Assembly: GCF_030445035.2 (NCBI RefSeq) | Contig: NC_080701.1 | Coordinates: 26,318,798-26,382,797, forward strand | Direction of reading: 5' to 3' | DNA from: Dasypus novemcinctus | Lineage: Eukaryota > Chordata > Mammalia > Cingulata > Dasypodidae | DNA: 64,000 nt | Part shown: positions 1 through 10,667 of the stretch, one piece after another | How the letters are laid out: the number at the start of each line of letters is the position of its first letter | How positions within the stretch are numbered: the first letter of the stretch is position 1 | Program-made: the position numbers and the translations under genes | Notes under the pieces: generated by a model | Seen by the model: the letters and a program-made list of their open reading frames with translations, nothing else | Databases searched by the model: none | Told to the model about the DNA's origin: nothing

Positions 1-498
1 CCCCCACCTCCCGTTCTTTGATCCACAAAGTGTCTAACTCTTAATTTCTAATACCTTTGTTCTGTTTTCTGTCTATTATCCACTCTTGAAACTATTACCT
101 TTCTTTTCTTTTTCCCTCTCTCATGAAAACAATAGCTGTGTAGTTCATACCATATTCCTCCCAAATTCAGTCATCAACTTCATAAAAGGTACTCTACCTA
201 CAGCTATAACTCTATACAATCTACATGAATCTAACCTCCATCCTTCCAGATCTCATATTCCTGCTTTATTAACATACATCACCAATACAACTTTACACTT
301 TTCCCTTGCTTACACAATTGCCTTTCCCCAACACTAATACTTTCCTCTAAAGTGAACTTAACCAACAACAAGTAACTAGAATAAGAAGAAAAAAGTGACA
401 AAGAGAAGATATAACACCTGTGCAAAAATAACAACTAATTAACCTCCAAGAGCAGACAAAGAAGCTAAGGAACTGATTAAATTCGTCAAAATAAAGAG

Positions 499-1467
499 AT
501 GACCAGAAAGCAACAAAAATCTACGAACCAAACCAATAATCAGGAAAACATGGCTGAATCCAATCAACAAACCAATAATCACGAAGGGGAGCAAAACTTG
601 GCACAAGCAATGAAAGATCTCAGAACATTTATCACCGACAAATTTGATGCAGTAATGAAAGAGGTTAACAACATGAAGACATCACTTGGAGGGGAAATTG
701 CAGACATACGCAAAAACATAACAGATATGATGGGAATGAACACCACAGTTCAAGAAATCAAAAATACACTTGCAGCAAATATCAGCAGACTAGAAGAGAC
801 AGAGCAGAGAATTAGTGATGTGGAAGACAGTACATCAGAAATCAAACAGATAGTAGAAGGGGTCAATAAGAAGATAGAAAAAATCCAATTAGGATTTAGG
901 GATCTGAATGACAATGCAAAACGCTCAAACATACGTATTATAGGCATTCCAGAAGGTGAAGAGAAGGGAAAGGGGTCAGAAAGAGTGTTGCAGGAAATAA
1001 TGACTGAAAACTTCCCAAATCTACTGAAAGAGACAGATGTACATATCCAAGAAGCACAGCGCACTCCACAAGTCATAAACCCCAACAGGCCCACCCCAAG
1101 ACATATACTTGTCAAATTATCCAATGCTCAAGACAAAGAGAAGATCCTAAAAGCAGCAAGAGAAAAGAAAACCATCACATACAAGGGAAGCTCAATTAGA
1201 TTAAGTGCTGATTTCTCTTCTGAAACCATGGAGGCAAGAAGACAGTGGTATGATATAGTCAAGGTACTAAAGGAAAAAAATTTCCAACCAAGAATACTCT
1301 ATCCAGCTAAACTAGCATTCAAACATGATGGAGAGTTCAAAATATTCGCAGACAAACAGAAACTGAAAGAGTATACCAACAAGAAACCTCCCCTTCAAGA
1401 AATTCTAAAGGGAGTTCTGCAGGAAGAAAGGAAAAAACAGGAAAGGCAAAGTTGGAGGAGAGTATAA
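499..1467 (+). CDS. L1 ORF1 protein (RNA-binding chaperone)
   Basis: Complete 322-residue ORF, close to the 338 residues of human ORF1p. Residues 1-40 are polar (Asn/Gln-rich). Residues about 45-140 are heptad-rich and should form the trimeric coiled coil. Residues about 141-240 match the RRM, with [12 protein letters not shown] at 144 and RHILVKL at 201. Residues about 245-322 match the C-terminal domain ([22 protein letters not shown]). In the family this protein trimerises on L1 RNA and forms the retrotransposition ribonucleoprotein in cytoplasm and nucleus. ORF2 begins 74 bp after the stop, the usual L1 dicistronic arrangement. No stop or frameshift is present. Whether this copy is expressed cannot be told from sequence. 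Confidence 0.93.
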   Translation: MTRKQQKSTNQTNNQENMAESNQQTNNHEGEQNLAQAMKDLRTFITDKFDAVMKEVNNMKTSLGGEIADIRKNITDMMGMNTTVQEIKNTLAANISRLEETEQRISDVEDSTSEIKQIVEGVNKKIEKIQLGFRDLNDNAKRSNIRIIGIPEGEEKGKGSERVLQEIMTENFPNLLKETDVHIQEAQRTPQVINPNRPTPRHILVKLSNAQDKEKILKAAREKKTITYKGSSIRLSADFSSETMEARRQWYDIVKVLKEKNFQPRILYPAKLAFKHDGEFKIFADKQKLKEYTNKKPPLQEILKGVLQEERKKQERQSWRRV

Positions 1468-1541
1468 GACCAACAACAACAACAAAAAAGACAAAAAAAA
1501 ATATACAAACAAAATATGACAAACACAAATCCAATCAAAAT

Positions 1542-4500
1542 ATGGCTAACACAAATAATTCCTTGATAGTAATAACACTGAATGTCAATGGATTAAACTC
1601 ACCTATCAAAAGATTCAGACTGGGACACTGGATAAGGAAATATGACCCATCCATATGCTGTCTACAAGAGACACATCTTAGACCCAGAGACGCATGGAGA
1701 TTGAAAGTGAAAGGCTGGAAAACAATCATACAAGCTAACAATAACCAAAAAAAGGCAGGAGTAGCTATATTAATATCAGACAAAATAGACTTTAAATGTG
1801 AAACAATTGTGAGAGACAAAGAAGGATACTACATTTTAGTCAAAGGGAAAATCTGTCAAGAAGATCGAACAATCATAAATATCTATGCCCCTAACAAGGG
1901 TGCCTCTAAATACGTCAGGCAAACGCTGGAAAAACTAAGTGAAAGAATAGATACATCTACAATTATAGTGGGGGATTTTAATACACCACTATCAATTCTG
2001 GACAGAACATCTCAAAAGAGAATCACCAAAGACACAAAACATCTGAATAGTATATTAGAGGAGCTCGATCTAATAGACATATATAGATCGCTACACCCAA
2101 ACACAGCAGGATATACATTTTTCTCAAGCGCACATGGATCATTCTCCAAGATAGATCATATGCTAGGCCACAAAGAAAGGCTGAACGAATTCAGAAAGAT
2201 TGAAATCATACAAAACATTATCTCTGACCACAGTGGAGTCAAGCTGGAGATTTGCAAGGGAAAGAAGCCCAGATTTCACACCACGATTTGGAAATTAAAC
2301 AACACACTCTTAGAAAAACAGTGGGTCAAAGAGGAAATCTCAAAAGAAATCAATGACTACCTTGAAACAAATGATAATGATAACACAACATACCAAAATT
2401 TATGGGATGCAGCAAAAGCAGTACTGAGAGGGAAGTTTATAGCCATAAATTCATATATCAAAAAAGAAGAAAGAGCAAAAATTGAAGAACTAACTGCACA
2501 TTTGAAGGAATTAGAAAAACAACAACAAAGTAACCCAACAGGAAGAAGAAGGAAGGAAATAACAAAGATAAGAGCAGAACTAAATGAAATAGAAAATAAG
2601 AAAGCACTTGAACAGATAAACAAGACCAAGAGCTGGTTTTTTGAGAAGATTAACAAAATTGACAAACCTTTAGCAACACTAACAAAGAAAAAAAGAGAGA
2701 AGATGCAAATACACAAAATAAGAAATGAGAAAGGAGATTTCACCACTGACCCCACAGAAATAAAGACTATCATAAGAGGATATTTTGAAAAACTATATTC
2801 CAACAAAAATGACAATCTAGAGGAAATGGACAAATTCCTAGAAACACATAAACAGCCCATATTGACAAAAGAAGAAATTGATGATCTTAACAAACCAATC
2901 ACAAGCAGAGAGATAGAATCAGTTATTAAAAATCTCCCAACTAAGAAGAGCCCAGGGTCAGATGGCTTCACAGGTGAATTCTATAAAACATTCCGGAAAG
3001 AACTGACACCAATCCTGCTGAAACTATTCCAAACCATCGAAACAGAAAGAACATTACCCAACTCCTTCTATGATGCCAACATTACCCTAGTACCAAAGCC
3101 AAACAAAGACATCACAAGAAAGGAAAATTACAGACCAATTTCTCTAATGAACCTAGACGCAAAAATACTTAACAAAATACTTGCTAATCGTATTCAACAA
3201 CACATTAAACGAATTATACACCACGACCAAGTGGGATTCATCCCAGGTATGCAAGGATGGTTCAACATAAGAAAATCAATCAACGTAATACACCATATAA
3301 ACAGATTGAAGGAAAAAAATCACATGATTATATCTATTGATGCAGAAAAAGCATTTGACAAAATACAGCACCCTTTCTTGATAAAAACACTCCAAATGAT
3401 TGGAATACAAGGAAATTTTTTGAACATGATAAAGAGTATATATGAAAAACCTAAAGCCAATATTGTTTACAATGGAGAAATCCTAGACTCCTTCCCTCTA
3501 AACTCAGGAACAAGACAAGGATGCCCACTGTCGCCGCTCCTATTTAACATTGTCTTAGAAGTACTTGCTCGAGCACTGAGGCAAGAACCAGAAATAAAAG
3601 GCATTCAAATTGGAAAGGAAGAAGTCAAAATTTCATTATTTGCAGATGACATGATCCTATACATAGAAAACCCTGAGAGATCTACAACGAAGATTCTAGA
3701 ACTCATAAATGAGTTTAGTAAAGTCGCAGGTTATAAGATCAATGCGCAAAAATCAGTAGCATTTCTGTACACCAATAATGAGCAAGATCAGGAGGAAATC
3801 AAGAAACAAATACCATTCACAATAGTAAATAAAAAAATCAAATACTTAGGAATAAATTTAACTAAAGAGGTAAAGAACTTATACACTGAGAACTATACAA
3901 GATTGTTCAAGGAAATCAAAGAAGACCTAAATAAATGGAAGACTATTCCTTGTTCATGGATAGGAAGACTGAACATTATTAAGATGTCTATCCTACCAAA
4001 ATTGATCTACACATTCAATGCAATCCCAATAAAAATCAATGCAGCCTTCTTTAAGGAACTAGAAAAAACTAACTATGAAATTTATTTGGAAAGGAAAGAG
4101 ACCCCGAATAGCCAAAGACATACTGAAAAAGAAAAACGAAATTGGAGGAATCACACTACCTGACTTCAAAACATACTATAAAGCTACGGTGGTGAAAACA
4201 GCATGGTATTGGCATAAGGAGAGACATATAGACCAATGGAATCGAATTGAAAGCTCTGATATAGAACCTCACATATACAACCACATAATATTCGATAAAG
4301 CCACCAAACCCTCTCAACTGGGAGAGAGTGGCCTATTCAACAAATGGTGTCTGGAGAACTGGATAGCCATATGTAGAAGAATGAAAGAGGATTACCATCT
4401 CACACCTTATACAAAGATCAACTCAAGATGGATCAAAGACCTAAATATAAAAGCCAAGACCATAAAAACCTTAGAAAGCAGTGTAGGGAAACATCTACAG

Positions 4501-5361
4501 GACCTTGTAATAGGTAATGGATTTATGAATATCTCACCAAAAGCACGAGCAGCAAAAGAACTAATAGATAAATGGGACTTCCTCAAAATTAAAGCCTTCT
4601 GCACCTCAAAGGAGTTTGTCAAGAAAGTAAAAAGGGAGCCCACACAGTGGGAGAAAATATTTGGCAATCAGATATCTGATAAGAAACTTATAACTTGCAT
4701 ATATAAAGAACTCCTACATCTTGAAAATAAAAAGATAAACAATCCATTTAAAAAATGGGAAAAAGACTTAAACAGACACTTCTCCGAAGAAGAAATACAA
4801 ATGGCAAGAAAGCACATGAAAAAATGTTCCAAATCTCTAGCTATCAGGGAAATGCAAATCAAAACCACAATGAGATACCATCTTACACCCATAAGATTGG
4901 CAGCTATGAAAAAAACAGAAGAATACAAGTGCTGGAGAGGATGTGAAGGAAGGGGAACACTCATCCACTGCTGGTGGGAATGCAGAAGGATCCAACCATT
5001 CTGGAGAACAGTATGGCGGTTTCTCAAAAAACTAGCCATAGATTTGCCATATGGCCCAGCAATACCACTGCTGGGAATATACCCAGCAGAACTGAAAACA
5101 AGAACACAAACCAATATATGTACACCAATGTTCATAGCAGCATTGTTCACTATTGCCAAAAGTTGGAATCAACCCAAATGCCCATCAACAGACGAGTGGA
5201 TCAATAAAATGTGGTATATACACACAATGGAATACTACTCGGCTGTAAGAACAAACACACTACAAACACATGTGATAACATGGATGAATCTTGAGAACCT
5301 TATGTTGAGTGAAGCAACCCAGACATTGAAGGACAAATACTACATGACCTCAATGATATGA
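1542..5361 (+). pseudogene. L1 ORF2 (endonuclease-reverse transcriptase), one frameshift
   Basis: ORF2 starts at the ATG at 1542 (MANTNN...). The endonuclease carries Asp145 in the GDFN motif (codon at 1974) and Asp229-His230 in SDH (2226). The reverse transcriptase has FADD with Asp702-Asp703 (3645-3650). These positions equal the catalytic positions of human ORF2p. The first frame runs to 4163 but leaves homology near 4066-4073, where one extra base lies in an A/C/T-rich stretch. The second frame resumes L1 homology with [13 protein letters not shown] and runs to 5361, including the Cys-rich CWRGC and HCWWEC region. The span of 3820 nt is 1273 codons plus one base, which fits a single insertion. 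The truncated product would keep the endonuclease and RT domains but lose the C-terminal segment. Confidence 0.92.
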
Positions 5362-8154
5362 AATAAACAAGCTGCCCTAGATAGCAAGAGACTGAACGAT
5401 AGGCTTGCAGGAAATCGGAGGGTGGAGGAAGGATATGAGCCGATGTCTGCAGGGGTGGAATTTAAGACGAGATGGTGGTAAGTATGAACACAAAGAAGAG
5501 ATAAAAGGGGGGCAAGGGGTTGCCTTTGCTTGGGGCTTTGCGGGTTTGAGGGTGGCTGGGGAGGGACGGGTGGGTAACGTTGCCCAAAAGTGGGGGGAGG
5601 GAGGGGTAGCATACGAACCAGGAGAGGGTCAGGTGTTGGTGGAGAGTAAAATGCCGAGAAAATCATATCAAAATATAATAAAGAGGGTTACCTGTTTAGA
5701 ATGCTCGGAGGGGAGGGTCTGATGCAGGACGGGCTCCTGGGGAATGTCTAAATGCTCATTCTGCCAGAGTGGGTGACACCATGGGGTAGAAACCCAAGTA
5801 GTGAGAGTGGGGGTGGACCCACATCCTGGGGAGGACTAATGCCATCCAATAGAGGGAACTGTATCCCTCGAGAGAAAGGGTGGCTCCCAGGGCATTGGGG
5901 CAGCTGAGCAAGTTAGGCCCTGAACAATATTCCATCTATCTCTGGAAGTGGCTCCTCAGGAAACGGAGGTTGGCTATCACTGAGGGCACCAAGGTGGAAG
6001 GGAAAATGGACGTTAAATGTGTGGAACCAAAGTAAATGGGGGGTAAGAGAGGAGTTTCTTGAGAGTACACAAGGATGGATATAAAACATGTAATATTACA
6101 CCATAACATATAGGAGATGACAGACTGATAATGTAAACCATAATGTAAAACATAGGATAACTAAAAATGTAAAGAACTGTGTATCCTAAAGTATGCACCA
6201 TAATGTAAACACAGATGTCACCTTGTTAGAAAGCTAATGTCTCAGACTCTGTACATCACTTTAAGTAAATATGATATGAATAGGGCGTAAGAGTATCACT
6301 GTGGAAGGGAAAAGGTTTTCTGGTGGATGTGTGGGAGTGCTGTATATTATATATATACATTGCTGTGGTCTAGGACTCCTGTGAAGAAAAGCTGAATAAT
6401 TAGGGGGGGGGGGGGGAAAAAGAAAAAAATAGGATGTGGAATTTTTTCAAGTCAACATTCTTTATCTAAGTTCTTTATCTAACTTTATCCAAGTTCTTTA
6501 TCTATCCTTTAAACTCATCGCTATATGCCATTCCCTAGTAAGGGACCATGACATTATATTGGGCTTCAAATTTCGGGGAGTTCTGGATCACAGAGTGTTT
6601 CAACAATGGCAATGGAGGGATACTGGTATGGGATACCAATGACAGATGATATATGACTGACAGGGAGCTGTACAGAACATATGTCCAGGGTGCATGGTAA
6701 TGTTTGGATATACTCATAGTGGCAACAATTAAAAACCACAGTAGGGGGGGTACTGGGTTCCCGGCCAGTGGTGCTCTGTCGTGGTCCCTAGGGGAGCAGC
6801 GACAGTCTCCCAGGTACAGTGGTGGGGACCGGGAGGGAGTGAGGGTTCAACAGTGAGCCCCTGATACTAATGACTATGCTTGTGAGCTGATAAACCCAAA
6901 ATAATAACAAGGCCTAGAGCAACTTTGTGCCTGGGAATTTCCTTCTGTCAGCCTTCATGTTACTCAAATGTGGCCAGTCTCGAAGCCAAACTCAGCATGT
7001 AAATGCAATGCCTTCCCCCCAGCGTGGGACATGACACCTGGGGATGAGCCTCCCTGGCAACGAGGGACCACTATCAACTACCAACTGATGATGCAACTGG
7101 AAAATGACCTTATACGGAAGGTTCAATGCGGATCAGCAGAATATCCATGTCTACATAAAATACCATGACTTTAAAATGCTGTTTGACCTAAAGTAAGGGG
7201 GAAATGGAAAGGAGAAATGAGTTTATATGGCTACGAGTTTCTAAAAAAGAGTCTGGAGGCTGGCAGAAGGTTTGCCCTCATGCACAACTGAGCAGAGTCA
7301 GAGAGACAGATAAAGCAGATACAACCCCCAGATATTGGTTCCTTTGAGGGCTAAAGAGACCCATGGGAGTTATGGTCATGGCCGATGGGGTTAACTACCA
7401 GGGCAGATGGCCCCTCTTTGGAAATGGTGTTTATGTGTGATGAATCTGGACTCAGATGGGATCTCCCTTCATAAGACTTTCATGCCAATGTGCTGGAGGT
7501 GCAGTTAATGTTGGGGTTTAAGATATATTTAGGGGATTTGAATCTCTGGACTGACAATGTGATAGCCAGATCCTGAGCCTCAACAGACTCCAGCACCTAC
7601 AATCTGATTTATTGGACTTACCACACTCAGCTAAGATGGAGGTGAAGAAGGACAACCACCACACCATGGAGCCTAGAGTGATTACAACTGAAAATGGGAG
7701 GATTGCATCCAGCATCCAGGTGGAATCTGAGCCTCCTCTTGACATAAAGGTGCAATGGACACAACCAATCCAGTGTCCACATAGAAGAGGTGGCATTGGA
7801 TTGGGAAAAGTGGACATAATGGACAAAGGGTATGGGGAAAGGCAGGAAGAGATGAGAGGTGGAGGCGTCTTCGGGACATGGAGCTGCCCTGGATGGTGCT
7901 TCAGAGGTAATCACCGGACATTGTAAATCCTCACAGGGCCTACATGATGGAATAGAGGAGAGTATGGGCCATGATGTGAACCAATGTATATGAGGTGCAG
8001 AGGTGCCCAAAGATGTACTTACCAAATCCAATGGATGTGTCATGATGATGGGAACGAGTGTTGTTGGGGGGGGGGAGAGGGGGGGTGGGGGGGTGGGGTT
8101 GAATGGGACCTCACATATATATTTTTAATGTAATATTATTACAAAGTCAATAAA
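5362..8154 (+). other. Long L1 3' region with two G-rich tracts
   Basis: Noncoding DNA between the ORF2 stop and the L1 poly-A. A 14-G run followed by a purine stretch lies at 6403-6427. A second, interrupted G tract at 8066-8098 could form a G-quadruplex. AATAAA is at 8149-8154. Small open frames here (for example 7612-7926) show no recognisable protein and look like chance. At about 2.8 kb it is several times longer than the roughly 0.5 kb 3' UTR of human L1. It may be a lineage-specific 3' UTR or may hold an older insertion; no internal SINE or LTR boundary was recognised. Confidence 0.7.
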
Positions 8155-8162
8155 AAATAAAA

Positions 8163-8206
<44 letters not shown>

Positions 8207-8209
<3 letters not shown>

Positions 8210-8475
8210 CCAAGGCAATTTGGAGAGACTGGCCCAGACCCTTCGGGATCAGATAAGGAAGTGAGATTCTGAAAGGTGAAGTGTCTTCTTGTCCAAGGTC
8301 CAGCAAGTGGCGGTAGAAGAGACTATTGTGCCCGGATCCGGAGCTTTCGGTAAGACTCTAGAGCCCCTCGCCTGTTCTTTACCTGACACCCAGCACAAGT
8401 GAAAAGGTACTGATTCGTTTTAAGTGGACCTCTCTAATGGAGTGTAGTTATTACTGCTGCAGTTATCCGTGCTGC
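8207..8475. other. Unique spacer between L1 tail and tandem repeat
   Basis: About 270 bp of single-copy-looking DNA upstream of the CpG island. No gene, repeat or clear regulatory motif was recognised. Confidence 0.5.
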
Positions 8476-8587
8476 GCTGTTATTATCCATGACGTGCTAT
8501 AATCGTGCCCTGGAAATCACACACACACACACACACACTTCTTAGAGCTGTTATTATCCATGACGTGCTATAATCGTGCCCTGGAAA

Positions 8588-8631
<44 letters not shown>

Positions 8632-8678
8632 CTTAGAGCTGTTATTATCCATGACGTGCTATAATCGTGCCCTGGAAA

Positions 8679-8714
<36 letters not shown>

Positions 8715-8762
8715 CTTAGAGCTGTTATTATCCATGACGTGCTATAATCGTGCCCTGGAAAT

Positions 8763-8793
<31 letters not shown>

Positions 8794-8799
8794 CTTAGA
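8476..8799 (+). repeat. Four-copy tandem repeat with CRE-like motif and (CA)n core
   Basis: Four direct copies at 8476-8546, 8547-8637, 8638-8720 and 8721-8799. Each has a near-identical leader (GCTGTTATTATCC, then ATGACGTGC), a variable-length (CA)n tract, and TTCTTAGA. Copies differ almost only in the number of CA units (71, 91, 83 and 79 bp long). The TGACGT half-CRE recurs in every unit, at 8490, 8560, 8651 and 8734 approximately. The array sits directly upstream of the AP3M2 CpG island. Confidence 0.95.
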
Positions 8800-8804
8800 G
8801 TCCT

Positions 8805-9600
8805 CGGGCAGCACCAGGGGTTCCGCGGTAACACAGGTGACAACAGTGACCGCCCAGTCCTTTGCGACTGGCTGACTGAGGAGCTGGGCGGCCCCCGACT
8901 GTCCTTGGCCGCCAATCAGGGCTCGGAACGGTGGGCTGCGCCAATCGGAGATTTCCAGGGCCGCCACGGGGTCCAACTGGGGGGGCTCGAGCCCGAAAAG
9001 AGGGAGCCAAGGCCGCGATCAATCAGAGAGGAGGAGAGGCCCGCCGCTGCCCAATCAGCGGCCTTCAGGCCTCGGTCGCTGGCGGCCAATCAGCTGGCGA
9101 GCGGCGGGCGGCGCGCGCGGCGGGGGCGGGGCCGGGGCGGGGCCGGGAGCGGCCGGCGGGGCGGGGCCTGGGCGCACAGCTGTCGGAGCTGCGGGGCGCG
9201 AGGTCGGTGAGGCGCTGGCGACCCGGGGGCCGGTCGGAGGCGCGCAGGGCGGGGGCCGGAGCGGGCTCGCGCAGGGCTGGGAGCGTCGCGGGATGCCGCC
9301 CGGCCCTCGGAGCTGCGGGATGCGGCGGGGAGAGGTGCGGGTCCGGGCAGGGTCTCGGGGAGGTGGTTCGTTCCAGCGGGAGGGTTGCGGGAGGAGGGGA
9401 CACTGTTGCTATGGCAACACGTGTGCGCGCTGCAGAGGCTCGGCCCGTCCAAACCTGCGTTCGGCGCCCCTGCGCACCCTTACCCCAAACCGCCTCCATC
9501 GTCCCTGGCTTGTTCGCAGCCAGGCTGGGAACAGCGCAGAAATAGCCCGTTTGGGGCATCTTCCTCTCCTCCTCCGCCTCCTGCCCACCTTCCCCTTTCC
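8805..9600 (+). promoter_or_regulatory. AP3M2: CpG island promoter of AP3M2
   Basis: Dense CpG sequence with no TATA box. Direct CCAAT boxes occur at 8912, 8941, 9051 and 9086, plus a TCAAT variant at 9019, giving an NF-Y-type array. GC boxes (GGGGCGGGG) cluster at about 9123-9170, just downstream. The untranslated first exon of AP3M2 should start in or just after the GC-box cluster. Plausible donors are the GTGAGG at 9207 and the GTGCGG at 9335, but the exact exon 1 cannot be fixed without transcript data. Several long open frames on both strands are by-products of GC richness. Confidence 0.8.
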
Positions 9601-10590
9601 CTCCCTCCGGCCGCCTCGTCCTTGGTCAGAGGGCTTAAGCTCGCCCTGGCTCGAAGGCACAACAGGCCTTTGCTGTTTGGCCACCTGCGCCAGTTCTCAG
9701 CCACCTCACAGAATGGCCACAGCTGAGGTCCAGCGCAGCCGCCGCCTCCTGGCGACCCACGCCCTAGGGACCTGGGGTGGCCCCCAGCCGGCTTTTTAAA
9801 AAGACACCCAAGGCAGAGTCTTGTGCTCACTAAGTGCTTAGAGAACGGGGTCTGCCTGAATAAAACCCACAAGGAGAGCTTCGCATTCCAGAGATCAATT
9901 TCTAGATATAGAATATATACTTATATATAAAAAGAGAACCACATATGTACTTTACATCTTCTAGTAGCTACATTTTTAAAAAGTAAAGCAGGTGACATTA
10001 ATTTTAACATACTTTAAGCCAATATATCCGAACTTTTTTCCAGCATATAGTCGACATTAAATTATTGGTGAGACATTTTTAATTCTTTTTTTTTTCACAC
10101 AAAACCTTCAAACTCTGATATGTATAATACACTTACAGCACATCGCAAGTCAGACCAGGCACATTTCAAGCACTTGGTAGCCCCTGTGGCTAGTGGCTAC
10201 CTTATTGGACTGCACAGACAGACATTTCTTGCATATGTATGTTGTGGCCAAGCACATGATATCATTGTCATCAATATTCTTCAACAGGAAACACTGTGCA
10301 GTGAGGCTACAAAAAATAGGAAGCATGGTCCTTTCCTGAAGGAGCTTCCAGTCCAGTTGCAGAGAAAATAAAATCCAAAGGATCAGTAGTACGAATATCA
10401 TTCAAGCGATGGTAAAGATAGCTAGGCAGCATATGATGTTTGACTGTCACACTAGATGGCTGAAAATTACCCTAAGAACTCAAGGGAGGGATGCTTGAGC
10501 CTGGTCTTGAAAGATGGGTAAGACTTGGACTGCTGGAAATGGTGAGCGTTTTGGTTGAATGGGACTGAACATAACTTCTTTGGTTTTTAG
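9601..10590 (+). other. AP3M2 5' flank/intron 1
   Basis: Sequence between the CpG island and the first coding exon. The island fades by about 9800. A polypyrimidine-AG acceptor (TTCTTTGGTTTTTAG) ends at 10590 and opens the exon that carries the start codon at 10668. No repeat or RNA gene was recognised. Confidence 0.5.
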
Positions 10591-10667
10591 GGCTGAAATC
10601 TCGCAAAGGCCTGAGGCTTTCGGACTGAAAAAGGCTTTCCTCTCTCGCTAATAATTATAACTCCACA

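Larger units (their letters stand above)
1..8206 (+). mobile_element. Young, nearly intact LINE-1 element
   Basis: An autonomous non-LTR retrotransposon. It holds 5' UTR sequence (1-498, probably continuing upstream of the window), ORF1 (499-1467), ORF2 (1542-5361, one frameshift) and a 3' region of about 2.8 kb that ends with AATAAA at 8149 and an A-run to 8206. G-rich tracts lie at 6403-6416 and 8066-8098, as is typical of mammalian L1 3' UTRs. ORF1 is open, and the only lesion seen in ORF2 is a single-base insertion, so the copy is recent. The target-site duplication cannot be checked because the 5' end is not visible. The 3' region is unusually long for an L1. The 3' end lies about 600 bp upstream of the AP3M2 CpG island. 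Confidence 0.93.

Noticed and set aside
7612-7926. Open frame in the L1 3' region that might be a third L1 protein
   Set aside because: Frame is short, starts without context and shows no similarity to known L1 or other proteins.
8476-8799. Repeat-spacer pattern that could suggest a CRISPR array
   Set aside because: The variable parts are (CA)n tracts of differing length, not unique spacers, and the context is a mammalian promoter.
8734-9872. Several long overlapping open frames on both strands in the CpG island
   Set aside because: Low-stop GC-rich sequence, Arg/Pro/Gly-rich in all frames, no family resemblance.
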